A stretch of 64,000 nucleotides of DNA, taken from Flectonema sp. DT1601. Lineage: Eukaryota > Euglenozoa > Diplonemea > Diplonemida > Diplonemidae. The position numbers were made by a program, and so were the translations under genes. How positions within the stretch are numbered: position 1 is the first letter of the stretch; each line of letters starts with the position of its first letter. This document shows, one piece after another, positions 51,818 to 64,000 of the stretch. Under the pieces are notes generated by a model, which had not been told where the DNA came from, searched no databases, and saw only the letters and a program-made list of their open reading frames with translations. The stretch covers positions 1,455,075 to 1,519,074 of the forward strand of contig OZ025791.1 in NCBI GenBank assembly GCA_964019425.1, in the 5' to 3' direction.

Positions 51818-51925
51818 CTAGATGACGATGAGGATGAACTCAGTCCGACCAACTCACTTGTGGAAAAGGATACGGCTCGTGAACTGCTGCTAAAGGCAGG
51901 CGACGTCGAACGCAACCCTGGCCCT
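51815..51925 (+). promoter_or_regulatory. E4 recoding site: TGA-CTA plus canonical 2A motif
   Basis: TGA CTA at 51815-51820 is the classic leaky UGA-CUA context known from viral and cellular readthrough genes. The frame continues through an acidic linker to LLLKAGDVERNPGP, ending at 51925, with no other stop and no ATG. Confidence 0.88.
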
Positions 51926-54740
51926 GACAACTCTCTCATATCTCTACTGAGCTGGAACTGTCGATCGATGGGGAACAAAGGCGCTTATATTCTCAAGCTG
52001 CTAAATGCCTATGCGCCTGACGTACTGTGCCTACAGGAGACTTGGACGAATGATGTAATTTCGCACACGGACTATTTCACCTATCGGAATGATAGGGCAA
52101 CACGAGGTGGAGGGGTTATTTCTATGGTGAAAAAATGCCACACTCAGCAGCGTTCTGATATTGTACTTCCGCCTCACTTAAATGATGTTGAAGTTGTAAA
52201 GGTCAACATAGGTGGAAAGATTGACATTTTAAATATTTATGCTCCCCCGGGATGCAAGATCAGAAAGTCAGATCTTCCGGTCTCAACGAAAGCAATCGTC
52301 GCAGGTGACTTTAATGCCCATCATCCGGTGTGGTCATCAAAATCGACGCCAGCAGGTTCTACTCTACATGAATGGGCAGCACACAATGATCTACTGGTAG
52401 CCAACAAAATGGGGTCAATCACAAGGCCTTTTCCTAATATCCCGGGGGGCGGTACCTCGCCGGACGTAGTATTTTTTCAAAACTCGATGATTCTGGAAGA
52501 ATTCTCTGTAATTAGAGAAGATAATAAACATGGATCTGATCACCGACCTCTCTACACCGTACTGGATCCCATGTGTCAACTTACACGGGCCACGGTAGGT
52601 TCTAAGAAACGCGTAGTGTGGGACTTCAAGTCTACGGACTGGAACTGCTTTGGAAATATGCTCGATAAGAGAATTAGAAAATCGAAACTCTCCAACGATG
52701 CAACTGCGAATGCCAAGCTCTTTAACAACATACTGCATGAAGTGGCGGCTAAATTCATTCGTCGACGTCTCCTTTTCAAAGGGAAACGGAGACGAAAGTG
52801 GAAGACGTCAACACCTGATTCTACCAAATCGAAGGGTGTCCACCTACGTGATCAACTTGACAAGGGTAACAACCTTGCCTTTGCGTTTAAGAAGATCAAA
52901 GAACTGCAACAAGATGCTGGTAAAGATATCAGTGTCGACAACATCTCCGACTGCGATCTCCCATCAGCATTCTTGGACCTGTTTGTCTCGAAATCGGAAA
53001 TATTATCGCTAGAGGCCCCCGCACTCTCAGAAGGTGATAATGAAATGGATATTTGCTGTGATTTCACAATGGCTGAAATTGAAGCAGCGATTAAGAACCT
53101 GAAGACCCGCAAGGCTGCAGGACCTGATGGAGTTCACAATGAGATGATCAAAAACTTCACTCCGGCAACAGTGGAATACCTCTTGAGAATTATTAACACT
53201 TCCTGGAAGACTTCAAAAGTACCGTACCAGTGGAAACAAGGTTTAATCAAGCCTATGTTCAAGGCTGGAAAACCTCGAAATGAGCTGAAGAGTTTCAGAC
53301 CCATTACGCTCACATCGGTTGTTGGGAAACTTGCGGAGAGGCTCGTGTATGACCGACTCATGCACTGGCTCACTAAACATTCGTCACTCAGCCCACTACA
53401 GGCTGGATTCAGAAGGGGGAGAAATACCTGCGAACAGATCACCGTTTTGGTAGATGCCGTCGTAAGGATGCACATGAAGAGAAAGAGATCGGTGTTCTTA
53501 TCGTTTGATTTTACTGCTGCGTTTGACAGGATCAACCATAAGATACTTTTATTAAAATTGGTAAAGATGGGTGTTCCGAATGTTATTATCAGATGGATCA
53601 CAGACTTTCTTACAAACAGGAAGGTTAGAGTTGAAGCGAATGGTTACTTTAGCGAATTCCGTACTCTGGCTAAGGGGGTTCCACAGGGATCGATCCTGGG
53701 TCCTCTTCTCTATCTTATCTACGTTGATGACCTCTGCAAGATTTTGGAACTGGAGAAAGAAACAACGACGTCTGCTCTGTATGCGGATGATACAGCATGT
53801 GTAGTATCTGGACATAACATGGAAGAAGCTCTTTCAAATGCTCAAATAATACTTGATAAAGTGGATCAATGGTGTTCTGACAACGACATGGCCCTGTCGG
53901 TCTCAAAGACCTGTGCTCTTAAGATGAAAGTCCGTACGAAGGATACGATTCTCAACGACACCTGCAATCGCGAATTACTATTTTCCAGATCTGTTGTGGA
54001 AAACGTTATCAAAATGGACTATAGTGACATTGAAAAGAGTATCAACTTAAACTCTTCTAGACCCATGCTTCAAAGCGGCGAAACTATTCTCGAGGTTGAT
54101 GGAACTCCGATCAAAACGCAAGATGAACTTGACAACGTGATGTTGCGGAATATTGTTCTCGAAGACAACGTGATGGTGGTGAAAGCCAGGTTTAAAACCG
54201 CATTTCTGTTGCCAATCGTGGACTCAGTGAAATACCTTGGAGTTCACATCGACGACAGACTCACTTTCCACAAACAGGTGGCTAAGATTCATGAAGAACT
54301 GAAAAAGGGAATATCTCTGCTTCAATGCCTTCAACCGTATGATCTTGACTACAAAACGCTAAATATGGTCAAGAACCTTTACGTAACTGCGAGAATCTCT
54401 TATGCACTCGATAGCTTTGGTTGGTTGATAAGCAACAGCGTTGATAGTATTGATTTCGAACTGAGGAAGGTTGCCAGGCTGGTTACTGGATGCAGCAGGT
54501 GCACACCGAGAGAACTTCTACTGTGGGAAGCGGACATGATTCCTTTTAAACGTCAGATTGAAAAGCAAACCAAGATAGCGTACTACAGGTATAAAGCCAT
54601 GACTTGGATACCTAGTACCAACAGACTCGCCTCAACCCAAAGCTACTGGGCTGGCCTCCTTCCTGGCATTGACAGCCAGCGTGAAAGCCAGTGCCTTGTG
54701 CAGCCTGACTCGATGGAACCCTGGGTATCTCCGACAAACA
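51818..54740 (+). CDS. E4 ORF2, C-terminus replaced by satellite
   Basis: I read this frame codon by codon and found no stop. The endonuclease shows SWNCRS, LQETW, GDFNAHH, SPDVVF and GSDHRP. The RT shows SFRPITLTS, LSFDFTAAFDRINH, GVPQGSILGPLLY and LYADDTACVV. An insertion with LQSGETILEVDGTPIKTQDE (about 54070-54125) precedes VDSVKYLGVHI. The frame reaches SMEPWVSPTN and then enters the array, which has no stops in any frame, so RNase H and the Cys/His motif are missing. The truncated copy is probably inactive. Confidence 0.8.
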
Positions 54741-57700
54741 CGCAAACCCGCAAACCCGCAAACCCGCAAACCCGCAAACCCGCAAACCCGCAAACCCGCA
54801 AACCCGCAAACCCGCAAACCCGCAAACCCGCAAACCCGCAAACCCGCAAACCCGCAAACCCGCAAACCCGCAAACCCGCAAACCCGCAAACCCGCAAACC
54901 CGCAAACCCGCAAACCCGCAAACCCGCAAACCCGCAAACCCGCAAACCCGCAAACCCGCAAACCCGCAAACCCGCAAACCCGCAAACCCGCAAACCCGCA
55001 AACCCGCAAACCCGCAAACCCGCAAACCCGCAAACCCGCAAACCCGCAAACCCGCAAACCCGCAAACCCGCAAACCCGCAAACCCGCAAACCCGCAAACC
55101 CGCAAACCCGCAAACCCGCAAACCCGCAAACCCGCAAACCCGCAAACCCGCAAACCCGCAAACCCGCAAACCCGCAAACCCGCAAACCCGCAAACCCGCA
55201 AACCCGCAAACCCGCAAACCCGCAAACCCGCAAACCCGCAAACCCGCAAACCCGCAAACCCGCAAACCCGCAAACCCGCAAACCCGCAAACCCGCAAACC
55301 CGCAAACCCGCAAACCCGCAAACCCGCAAACCCGCAAACCCGCAAACCCGCAAACCCGCAAACCCGCAAACCCGCAAACCCGCAAACCCGCAAACCCGCA
55401 AACCCGCAAACCCGCAAACCCGCAAACCCGCAAACCCGCAAACCCGCAAACCCGCAAACCCGCAAACCCGCAAACCCGCAAACCCGCAAACCCGCAAACC
55501 CGCAAACCCGCAAACCCGCAAACCCGCAAACCCGCAAACCCGCAAACCCGCAAACCCGCAAACCCGCAAACCCGCAAACCCGCAAACCCGCAAACCCGCA
55601 AACCCGCAAACCCGCAAACCCGCAAACCCGCAAACCCGCAAACCCGCAAACCCGCAAACCCGCAAACCCGCAAACCCGCAAACCCGCAAACCCGCAAACC
55701 CGCAAACCCGCAAACCCGCAAACCCGCAAACCCGCAAACCCGCAAACCCGCAAACCCGCAAACCCGCAAACCCGCAAACCCGCAAACCCGCAAACCCGCA
55801 AACCCGCAAACCCGCAAACCCGCAAACCCGCAAACCCGCAAACCCGCAAACCCGCAAACCCGCAAACCCGCAAACCCGCAAACCCGCAAACCCGCAAACC
55901 CGCAAACCCGCAAACCCGCAAACCCGCAAACCCGCAAACCCGCAAACCCGCAAACCCGCAAACCCGCAAACCCGCAAACCCGCAAACCCGCAAACCCGCA
56001 AACCCGCAAACCCGCAAACCCGCAAACCCGCAAACCCGCAAACCCGCAAACCCGCAAACCCGCAAACCCGCAAACCCGCAAACCCGCAAACCCGCAAACC
56101 CGCAAACCCGCAAACCCGCAAACCCGCAAACCCGCAAACCCGCAAACCCGCAAACCCGCAAACCCGCAAACCCGCAAACCCGCAAACCCGCAAACCCGCA
56201 AACCCGCAAACCCGCAAACCCGCAAACCCGCAAACCCGCAAACCCGCAAACCCGCAAACCCGCAAACCCGCAAACCCGCAAACCCGCAAACCCGCAAACC
56301 CGCAAACCCGCAAACCCGCAAACCCGCAAACCCGCAAACCCGCAAACCCGCAAACCCGCAAACCCGCAAACCCGCAAACCCGCAAACCCGCAAACCCGCA
56401 AACCCGCAAACCCGCAAACCCGCAAACCCGCAAACCCGCAAACCCGCAAACCCGCAAACCCGCAAACCCGCAAACCCGCAAACCCGCAAACCCGCAAACC
56501 CGCAAACCCGCAAACCCGCAAACCCGCAAACCCGCAAACCCGCAAACCCGCAAACCCGCAAACCCGCAAACCCGCAAACCCGCAAACCCGCAAACCCGAA
56601 ACCCGCAAACCCGCAAACCCGCAAACCCGCAAACCCGCAAACCCGCAAACCCGCAAACCCGCAAACCCGCAAACCCGCAAACCCGCAAACCCGCAAACCC
56701 GCAAACCCGCAAACCCGCAAACCCGCAAACCCGCAAACCCGCAAACCCGCAAACCCGCAAACCCGCAAACCCGCAAACCCGCAAACCCGCAAACCCGCAA
56801 ACCCGCAAACCCGCAAACCCGCAAACCCGCAAACCCGCAAACCCGCAAACCCGCAAACCCGCAAACCCGCAAACCCGCAAACCCGCAAACCCGCAAACCC
56901 GCAAACCCGCAAACCCGCAAACCCGCAAACCCGCAAACCCGCAAACCCGCAAACCCGCAAACCCGCAAACCCGCAAACCCGCAAACCCGCAAACCCGCAA
57001 ACCCGCAAACCCGCAAACCCGCAAACCCGCAAACCCGCAAACCCGCAAACCCGCAAACCCGCAAACCCGCAAACCCGCAAACCCGCAAACCCGCAAACCC
57101 GCAAACCCGCAAACCCGCAAACCCGCAAACCCGCAAACCCGCAAACCCGCAAACCCGCAAACCCGCAAACCCGCAAACCCGCAAACCCGCAAACCCGCAA
57201 ACCCGCAAACCCGCAAACCCGCAAACCCGCAAACCCGCAAACCCGCAAACCCGCAAACCCGCAAACCCGCAAACCCGCAAACCCGCAAACCCGCAAACCC
57301 GCAAACCCGCAAACCCGCAAACCCGCAAACCCGCAAACCCGCAAACCCGCAAACCCGCAAACCCGCAAACCCGCAAACCCGCAAACCCGCAAACCCGCAA
57401 ACCCGCAAACCCGCAAACCCGCAAACCCGCAAACCCGCAAACCCGCAAACCCGCAAACCCGCAAACCCGCAAACCCGCAAACCCGCAAACCCGCAAACCC
57501 GCAAACCCGCAAACCCGCAAACCCGCAAACCCGCAAACCCGCAAACCCGCAAACCCGCAAACCCGCAAACCCGCAAACCCGCAAACCCGCAAACCCGCAA
57601 ACCCGCAAACCCGCAAACCCGCAAACCCGCAAACCCGCAAACCCGCAAACCCGCAAACCCGCAAACCCGCAAACCCGCAAACCCGCAAACCCGCAAACCC

Positions 57701-60700
57701 GCAAACCCGCAAACCCGCAAACCCGCAAACCCGCAAACCCGCAAACCCGCAAACCCGCAAACCCGCAAACCCGCAAACCCGCAAACCCGCAAACCCGCAA
57801 ACCCGCAAACCCGCAAACCCGCAAACCCGCAAACCCGCAAACCCGCAAACCCGCAAACCCGCAAACCCGCAAACCCGCAAACCCGCAAACCCGCAAACCC
57901 GCAAACCCGCAAACCCGCAAACCCGCAAACCCGCAAACCCGCAAACCCGCAAACCCGCAAACCCGCAAACCCGCAAACCCGCAAACCCGCAAACCCGCAA
58001 ACCCGCAAACCCGCAAACCCGCAAACCCGCAAACCCGCAAACCCGCAAACCCGCAAACCCGCAAACCCGCAAACCCGCAAACCCGCAAACCCGCAAACCC
58101 GCAAACCCGCAAACCCGCAAACCCGCAAACCCGCAAACCCGCAAACCCGCAAACCCGCAAACCCGCAAACCCGCAAACCCGCAAACCCGCAAACCCGCAA
58201 ACCCGCAAACCCGCAAACCCGCAAACCCGCAAACCCGCAAACCCGCAAACCCGCAAACCCGCAAACCCGCAAACCCGCAAACCCGCAAACCCGCAAACCC
58301 GCAAACCCGCAAACCCGCAAACCCGCAAACCCGCAAACCCGCAAACCCGCAAACCCGCAAACCCGCAAACCCGCAAACCCGCAAACCCGCAAACCCGCAA
58401 ACCCGCAAACCCGCAAACCCGCAAACCCGCAAACCCGCAAACCCGCAAACCCGCAAACCCGCAAACCCGCAAACCCGCAAACCCGCAAACCCGCAAACCC
58501 GCAAACCCGCAAACCCGCAAACCCGCAAACCCGCAAACCCGCAAACCCGCAAACCCGCAAACCCGCAAACCCGCAAACCCGCAAACCCGCAAACCCGCAA
58601 ACCCGCAAACCCGCAAACCCGCAAACCCGCAAACCCGCAAACCCGCAAACCCGCAAACCCGCAAACCCGCAAACCCGCAAACCCGCAAACCCGCAAACCC
58701 GCAAACCCGCAAACCCGCAAACCCGCAAACCCGCAAACCCGCAAACCCGCAAACCCGCAAACCCGCAAACCCGCAAACCCGCAAACCCGCAAACCCGCAA
58801 ACCCGCAAACCCGCAAACCCGCAAACCCGCAAACCCGCAAACCCGCAAACCCGCAAACCCGCAAACCCGCAAACCCGCAAACCCGCAAACCCGCAAACCC
58901 GCAAACCCGCAAACCCGCAAACCCGCAAACCCGCAAACCCGCAAACCCGCAAACCCGCAAACCCGCAAACCCGCAAACCCGCAAACCCGCAAACCCGCAA
59001 ACCCGCAAACCCGCAAACCCGCAAACCCGCAAACCCGCAAACCCGCAAACCCGCAAACCCGCAAACCCGCAAACCCGCAAACCCGCAAACCCGCAAACCC
59101 GCAAACCCGCAAACCCGCAAACCCGCAAACCCGCAAACCCGCAAACCCGCAAACCCGCAAACCCGCAAACCCGCAAACCCGCAAACCCGCAAACCCGCAA
59201 ACCCGCAAACCCGCAAACCCGCAAACCCGCAAACCCGCAAACCCGCAAACCCGCAAACCCGCAAACCCGCAAACCCGCAAACCCGCAAACCCGCAAACCC
59301 GCAAACCCGCAAACCCGCAAACCCGCAAACCCGCAAACCCGCAAACCCGCAAACCCGCAAACCCGCAAACCCGCAAACCCGCAAACCCGCAAACCCGCAA
59401 ACCCGCAAACCCGCAAACCCGCAAACCCGCAAACCCGCAAACCCGCAAACCCGCAAACCCGCAAACCCGCAAACCCGCAAACCCGCAAACCCGCAAACCC
59501 GCAAACCCGCAAACCCGCAAACCCGCAAACCCGCAAACCCGCAAACCCGCAAACCCGCAAACCCGCAAACCCGCAAACCCGCAAACCCGCAAACCCGCAA
59601 ACCCGCAAACCCGCAAACCCGCAAACCCGCAAACCCGCAAACCCGCAAACCCGCAAACCCGCAAACCCGCAAACCCGCAAACCCGCAAACCCGCAAACCC
59701 GCAAACCCGCAAACCCGCAAACCCGCAAACCCGCAAACCCGCAAACCCGCAAACCCGCAAACCCGCAAACCCGCAAACCCGCAAACCCGCAAACCCGCAA
59801 ACCCGCAAACCCGCAAACCCGCAAACCCGCAAACCCGCAAACCCGCAAACCCGCAAACCCGCAAACCCGCAAACCCGCAAACCCGCAAACCCGCAAACCC
59901 GCAAACCCGCAAACCCGCAAACCCGCAAACCCGCAAACCCGCAAACCCGCAAACCCGCAAACCCGCAAACCCGCAAACCCGCAAACCCGCAAACCCGCAA
60001 ACCCGCAAACCCGCAAACCCGCAAACCCGCAAACCCGCAAACCCGCAAACCCGCAAACCCGCAAACCCGCAAACCCGCAAACCCGCAAACCCGCAAACCC
60101 GCAAACCCGCAAACCCGCAAACCCGCAAACCCGCAAACCCGCAAACCCGCAAACCCGCAAACCCGCAAACCCGCAAACCCGCAAACCCGCAAACCCGCAA
60201 ACCCGCAAACCCGCAAACCCGCAAACCCGCAAACCCGCAAACCCGCAAACCCGCAAACCCGCAAACCCGCAAACCCGCAAACCCGCAAACCCGCAAACCC
60301 GCAAACCCGCAAACCCGCAAACCCGCAAACCCGCAAACCCGCAAACCCGCAAACCCGCAAACCCGCAAACCCGCAAACCCGCAAACCCGCAAACCCGCAA
60401 ACCCGCAAACCCGCAAACCCGCAAACCCGCAAACCCGCAAACCCGCAAACCCGCAAACCCGCAAACCCGCAAACCCGCAAACCCGCAAACCCGCAAACCC
60501 GCAAACCCGCAAACCCGCAAACCCGCAAACCCGCAAACCCGCAAACCCGCAAACCCGCAAACCCGCAAACCCGCAAACCCGCAAACCCGCAAACCCGCAA
60601 ACCCGCAAACCCGCAAACCCGCAAACCCGCAAACCCGCAAACCCGCAAACCCGCAAACCCGCAAACCCGCAAACCCGCAAACCCGCAAACCCGCAAACCC

Positions 60701-63700
60701 GCAAACCCGCAAACCCGCAAACCCGCAAACCCGCAAACCCGCAAACCCGCAAACCCGCAAACCCGCAAACCCGCAAACCCGCAAACCCGCAAACCCGCAA
60801 ACCCGCAAACCCGCAAACCCGCAAACCCGCAAACCCGCAAACCCGCAAACCCGCAAACCCGCAAACCCGCAAACCCGCAAACCCGCAAACCCGCAAACCC
60901 GCAAACCCGCAAACCCGCAAACCCGCAAACCCGCAAACCCGCAAACCCGCAAACCCGCAAACCCGCAAACCCGCAAACCCGCAAACCCGCAAACCCGCAA
61001 ACCCGCAAACCCGCAAACCCGCAAACCCGCAAACCCGCAAACCCGCAAACCCGCAAACCCGCAAACCCGCAAACCCGCAAACCCGCAAACCCGCAAACCC
61101 GCAAACCCGCAAACCCGCAAACCCGCAAACCCGCAAACCCGCAAACCCGCAAACCCGCAAACCCGCAAACCCGCAAACCCGCAAACCCGCAAACCCGCAA
61201 ACCCGCAAACCCGCAAACCCGCAAACCCGCAAACCCGCAAACCCGCAAACCCGCAAACCCGCAAACCCGCAAACCCGCAAACCCGCAAACCCGCAAACCC
61301 GCAAACCCGCAAACCCGCAAACCCGCAAACCCGCAAACCCGCAAACCCGCAAACCCGCAAACCCGCAAACCCGCAAACCCGCAAACCCGCAAACCCGCAA
61401 ACCCGCAAACCCGCAAACCCGCAAACCCGCAAACCCGCAAACCCGCAAACCCGCAAACCCGCAAACCCGCAAACCCGCAAACCCGCAAACCCGCAAACCC
61501 GCAAACCCGCAAACCCGCAAACCCGCAAACCCGCAAACCCGCAAACCCGCAAACCCGCAAACCCGCAAACCCGCAAACCCGCAAACCCGCAAACCCGCAA
61601 ACCCGCAAACCCGCAAACCCGCAAACCCGCAAACCCGCAAACCCGCAAACCCGCAAACCCGCAAACCCGCAAACCCGCAAACCCGCAAACCCGCAAACCC
61701 GCAAACCCGCAAACCCGCAAACCCGCAAACCCGCAAACCCGCAAACCCGCAAACCCGCAAACCCGCAAACCCGCAAACCCGCAAACCCGCAAACCCGCAA
61801 ACCCGCAAACCCGCAAACCCGCAAACCCGCAAACCCGCAAACCCGCAAACCCGCAAACCCGCAAACCCGCAAACCCGCAAACCCGCAAACCCGCAAACCC
61901 GCAAACCCGCAAACCCGCAAACCCGCAAACCCGCAAACCCGCAAACCCGCAAACCCGCAAACCCGCAAACCCGCAAACCCGCAAACCCGCAAACCCGCAA
62001 ACCCGCAAACCCGCAAACCCGCAAACCCGCAAACCCGCAAACCCGCAAACCCGCAAACCCGCAAACCCGCAAACCCGCAAACCCGCAAACCCGCAAACCC
62101 GCAAACCCGCAAACCCGCAAACCCGCAAACCCGCAAACCCGCAAACCCGCAAACCCGCAAACCCGCAAACCCGCAAACCCGCAAACCCGCAAACCCGCAA
62201 ACCCGCAAACCCGCAAACCCGCAAACCCGCAAACCCGCAAACCCGCAAACCCGCAAACCCGCAAACCCGCAAACCCGCAAACCCGCAAACCCGCAAACCC
62301 GCAAACCCGCAAACCCGCAAACCCGCAAACCCGCAAACCCGCAAACCCGCAAACCCGCAAACCCGCAAACCCGCAAACCCGCAAACCCGCAAACCCGCAA
62401 ACCCGCAAACCCGCAAACCCGCAAACCCGCAAACCCGCAAACCCGCAAACCCGCAAACCCGCAAACCCGCAAACCCGCAAACCCGCAAACCCGCAAACCC
62501 GCAAACCCGCAAACCCGCAAACCCGCAAACCCGCAAACCCGCAAACCCGCAAACCCGCAAACCCGCAAACCCGCAAACCCGCAAACCCGCAAACCCGCAA
62601 ACCCGCAAACCCGCAAACCCGCAAACCCGCAAACCCGCAAACCCGCAAACCCGCAAACCCGCAAACCCGCAAACCCGCAAACCCGCAAACCCGCAAACCC
62701 GCAAACCCGCAAACCCGCAAACCCGCAAACCCGCAAACCCGCAAACCCGCAAACCCGCAAACCCGCAAACCCGCAAACCCGCAAACCCGCAAACCCGCAA
62801 ACCCGCAAACCCGCAAACCCGCAAACCCGCAAACCCGCAAACCCGCAAACCCGCAAACCCGCAAACCCGCAAACCCGCAAACCCGCAAACCCGCAAACCC
62901 GCAAACCCGCAAACCCGCAAACCCGCAAACCCGCAAACCCGCAAACCCGCAAACCCGCAAACCCGCAAACCCGCAAACCCGCAAACCCGCAAACCCGCAA
63001 ACCCGCAAACCCGCAAACCCGCAAACCCGCAAACCCGCAAACCCGCAAACCCGCAAACCCGCAAACCCGCAAACCCGCAAACCCGCAAACCCGCAAACCC
63101 GCAAACCCGCAAACCCGCAAACCCGCAAACCCGCAAACCCGCAAACCCGCAAACCCGCAAACCCGCAAACCCGCAAACCCGCAAACCCGCAAACCCGCAA
63201 ACCCGCAAACCCGCAAACCCGCAAACCCGCAAACCCGCAAACCCGCAAACCCGCAAACCCGCAAACCCGCAAACCCGCAAACCCGCAAACCCGCAAACCC
63301 GCAAACCCGCAAACCCGCAAACCCGCAAACCCGCAAACCCGCAAACCCGCAAACCCGCAAACCCGCAAACCCGCAAACCCGCAAACCCGCAAACCCGCAA
63401 ACCCGCAAACCCGCAAACCCGCAAACCCGCAAACCCGCAAACCCGCAAACCCGCAAACCCGCAAACCCGCAAACCCGCAAACCCGCAAACCCGCAAACCC
63501 GCAAACCCGCAAACCCGCAAACCCGCAAACCCGCAAACCCGCAAACCCGCAAACCCGCAAACCCGCAAACCCGCAAACCCGCAAACCCGCAAACCCGCAA
63601 ACCCGCAAACCCGCAAACCCGCAAACCCGCAAACCCGCAAACCCGCAAACCCGCAAACCCGCAAACCCGCAAACCCGCAAACCCGCAAACCCGCAAACCC

Positions 63701-64000
63701 GCAAACCCGCAAACCCGCAAACCCGCAAACCCGCAAACCCGCAAACCCGCAAACCCGCAAACCCGCAAACCCGCAAACCCGCAAACCCGCAAACCCGCAA
63801 ACCCGCAAACCCGCAAACCCGCAAACCCGCAAACCCGCAAACCCGCAAACCCGCAAACCCGCAAACCCGCAAACCCGCAAACCCGCAAACCCGCAAACCC
63901 GCAAACCCGCAAACCCGCAAACCCGCAAACCCGCAAACCCGCAAACCCGCAAACCCGCAAACCCGCAAACCCGCAAACCCGCAAACCCGCAAACCCGCAA
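54741..64000 (+). repeat. 8-bp satellite array (CGCAAACC)n, about 1157 copies
   Basis: Unit CGCAAACC on +, GGGTTTGC type on the minus strand. The array is continuous from 54741 to the window end. I see one irregular unit, missing a C near 56598. Because 8 is not a multiple of 3 and the unit makes no stop in any frame, all six frames stay open (octapeptides RVCGFAGL on minus, KPANPQTR on +); these are not genes. The minus strand has G3 runs every 8 bases and could form G-quadruplexes. The G-rich strand points left, opposite to a telomere at the right end. The true length is unknown because it runs past the window, and assembly collapse or expansion is possible. Confidence 0.95.

Larger units (their letters stand above)
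50746..54740 (+). mobile_element. non-LTR retrotransposon E4, interrupted by satellite array
   Basis: Contains ORF1 (ATG 50996 to 51817), in-frame TGA followed by CTA, canonical 2A and ORF2, which is uninterrupted until the array at 54741. Similarity to E5 is high up to TCTCCGAC at 54727-54734, so the element has lost its RNase H and 3' end here. The 5' end is not defined; the DNA between 50746 and 50872 lacks the E1/E2 motif. Confidence 0.75.

Noticed and set aside
48624..54740. E5 and E4 as one twin-primed (5'-inverted) insertion
   Set aside because: Both contain the same ORF2 segment with many differences, so they are separate copies rather than halves of one.
54612..64000. Three overlapping minus-strand reading frames of more than 3100 codons
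   Set aside because: They are translations of the 8-bp satellite, which has no stop in any frame; only the first few dozen residues come from E4 antisense DNA.
54741..64000. Chromosome-end telomere at the right side
   Set aside because: A right-hand telomere should have the G-rich strand on +, running outward; here + is C-rich.
1..64000. CRISPR arrays, bacterial operons, riboswitches
   Set aside because: No spaced repeats with unique spacers and no bacterial gene layout; introns and LINEs show nuclear eukaryotic DNA.

Overview
The window is nuclear DNA from a eukaryote, most likely a protist. It has GT-AG introns that restore reading frames (3453-3531, 12412-12601, 12684-12744), a nuclear-type tRNA-Lys gene, long A/T tracts, and endonuclease/reverse-transcriptase non-LTR retrotransposons. 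I cannot name the lineage from sequence alone.

Positions 1-26000 are host-gene territory, and every supported gene is on the + strand. They are: the 3' end of a gene with 12-residue tandem repeats (1-333); a MORN plus VPS9 protein of alsin type, a likely Rab5-family exchange factor (820-4072); a giant EGF-like cysteine-rich type I membrane protein assembled from three exons (5012-13176) and carrying a 492-bp internal tandem amplification; a coiled-coil/zinc-ribbon protein (15773-16660); a Gln/Pro-rich coiled-coil protein (17284-19899); an AAAP/SLC38-like amino-acid transporter (20556-21905); and a ubiquitin-like plus BspA-type LRR protein (23673-25949).

Positions 26000-30740 are transitional: a roughly 120-bp direct repeat, a 5'-truncated reverse transcriptase (Penelope-like thumb) fused to an OTU-type protease and zinc-finger region (27207-28868), a MULE transposase remnant (29994-30491), and a tRNA-Lys(UUU) gene on the minus strand (30669-30740).

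Positions 30741-54740 hold five non-LTR retrotransposons in or next to one another. E1 (30741-36680), E2 (36681-42461) and E3 (about 42470-48605) are head-to-tail on +. E5 (48624-50745) is a minus-strand, 5'-truncated, frameshifted copy. E4 (about 50746-54740) is on + and is cut off inside ORF2. In E1-E4, ORF1 and ORF2 lie in the same frame and are separated by exactly one stop codon. It is TGA followed by C in all four, with a 2A-type NPGP motif (NPEP in E2) 25-43 codons later and no in-frame ATG before it. This points to a two-step recoding system: UGA readthrough to reach ORF2, then 2A ribosome skipping to release it. It is the most notable system in the window. E3/E4/E5 also carry an unusual insertion in the RT palm that looks like half of a PDZ fold.

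Positions 54741-64000 are a nearly perfect 8-bp satellite (G-rich strand GGGTTTGC, about 1157 copies, one 7-bp unit) that interrupts E4 ORF2 and runs off the window. Its strand orientation is the reverse of a right-hand telomere.
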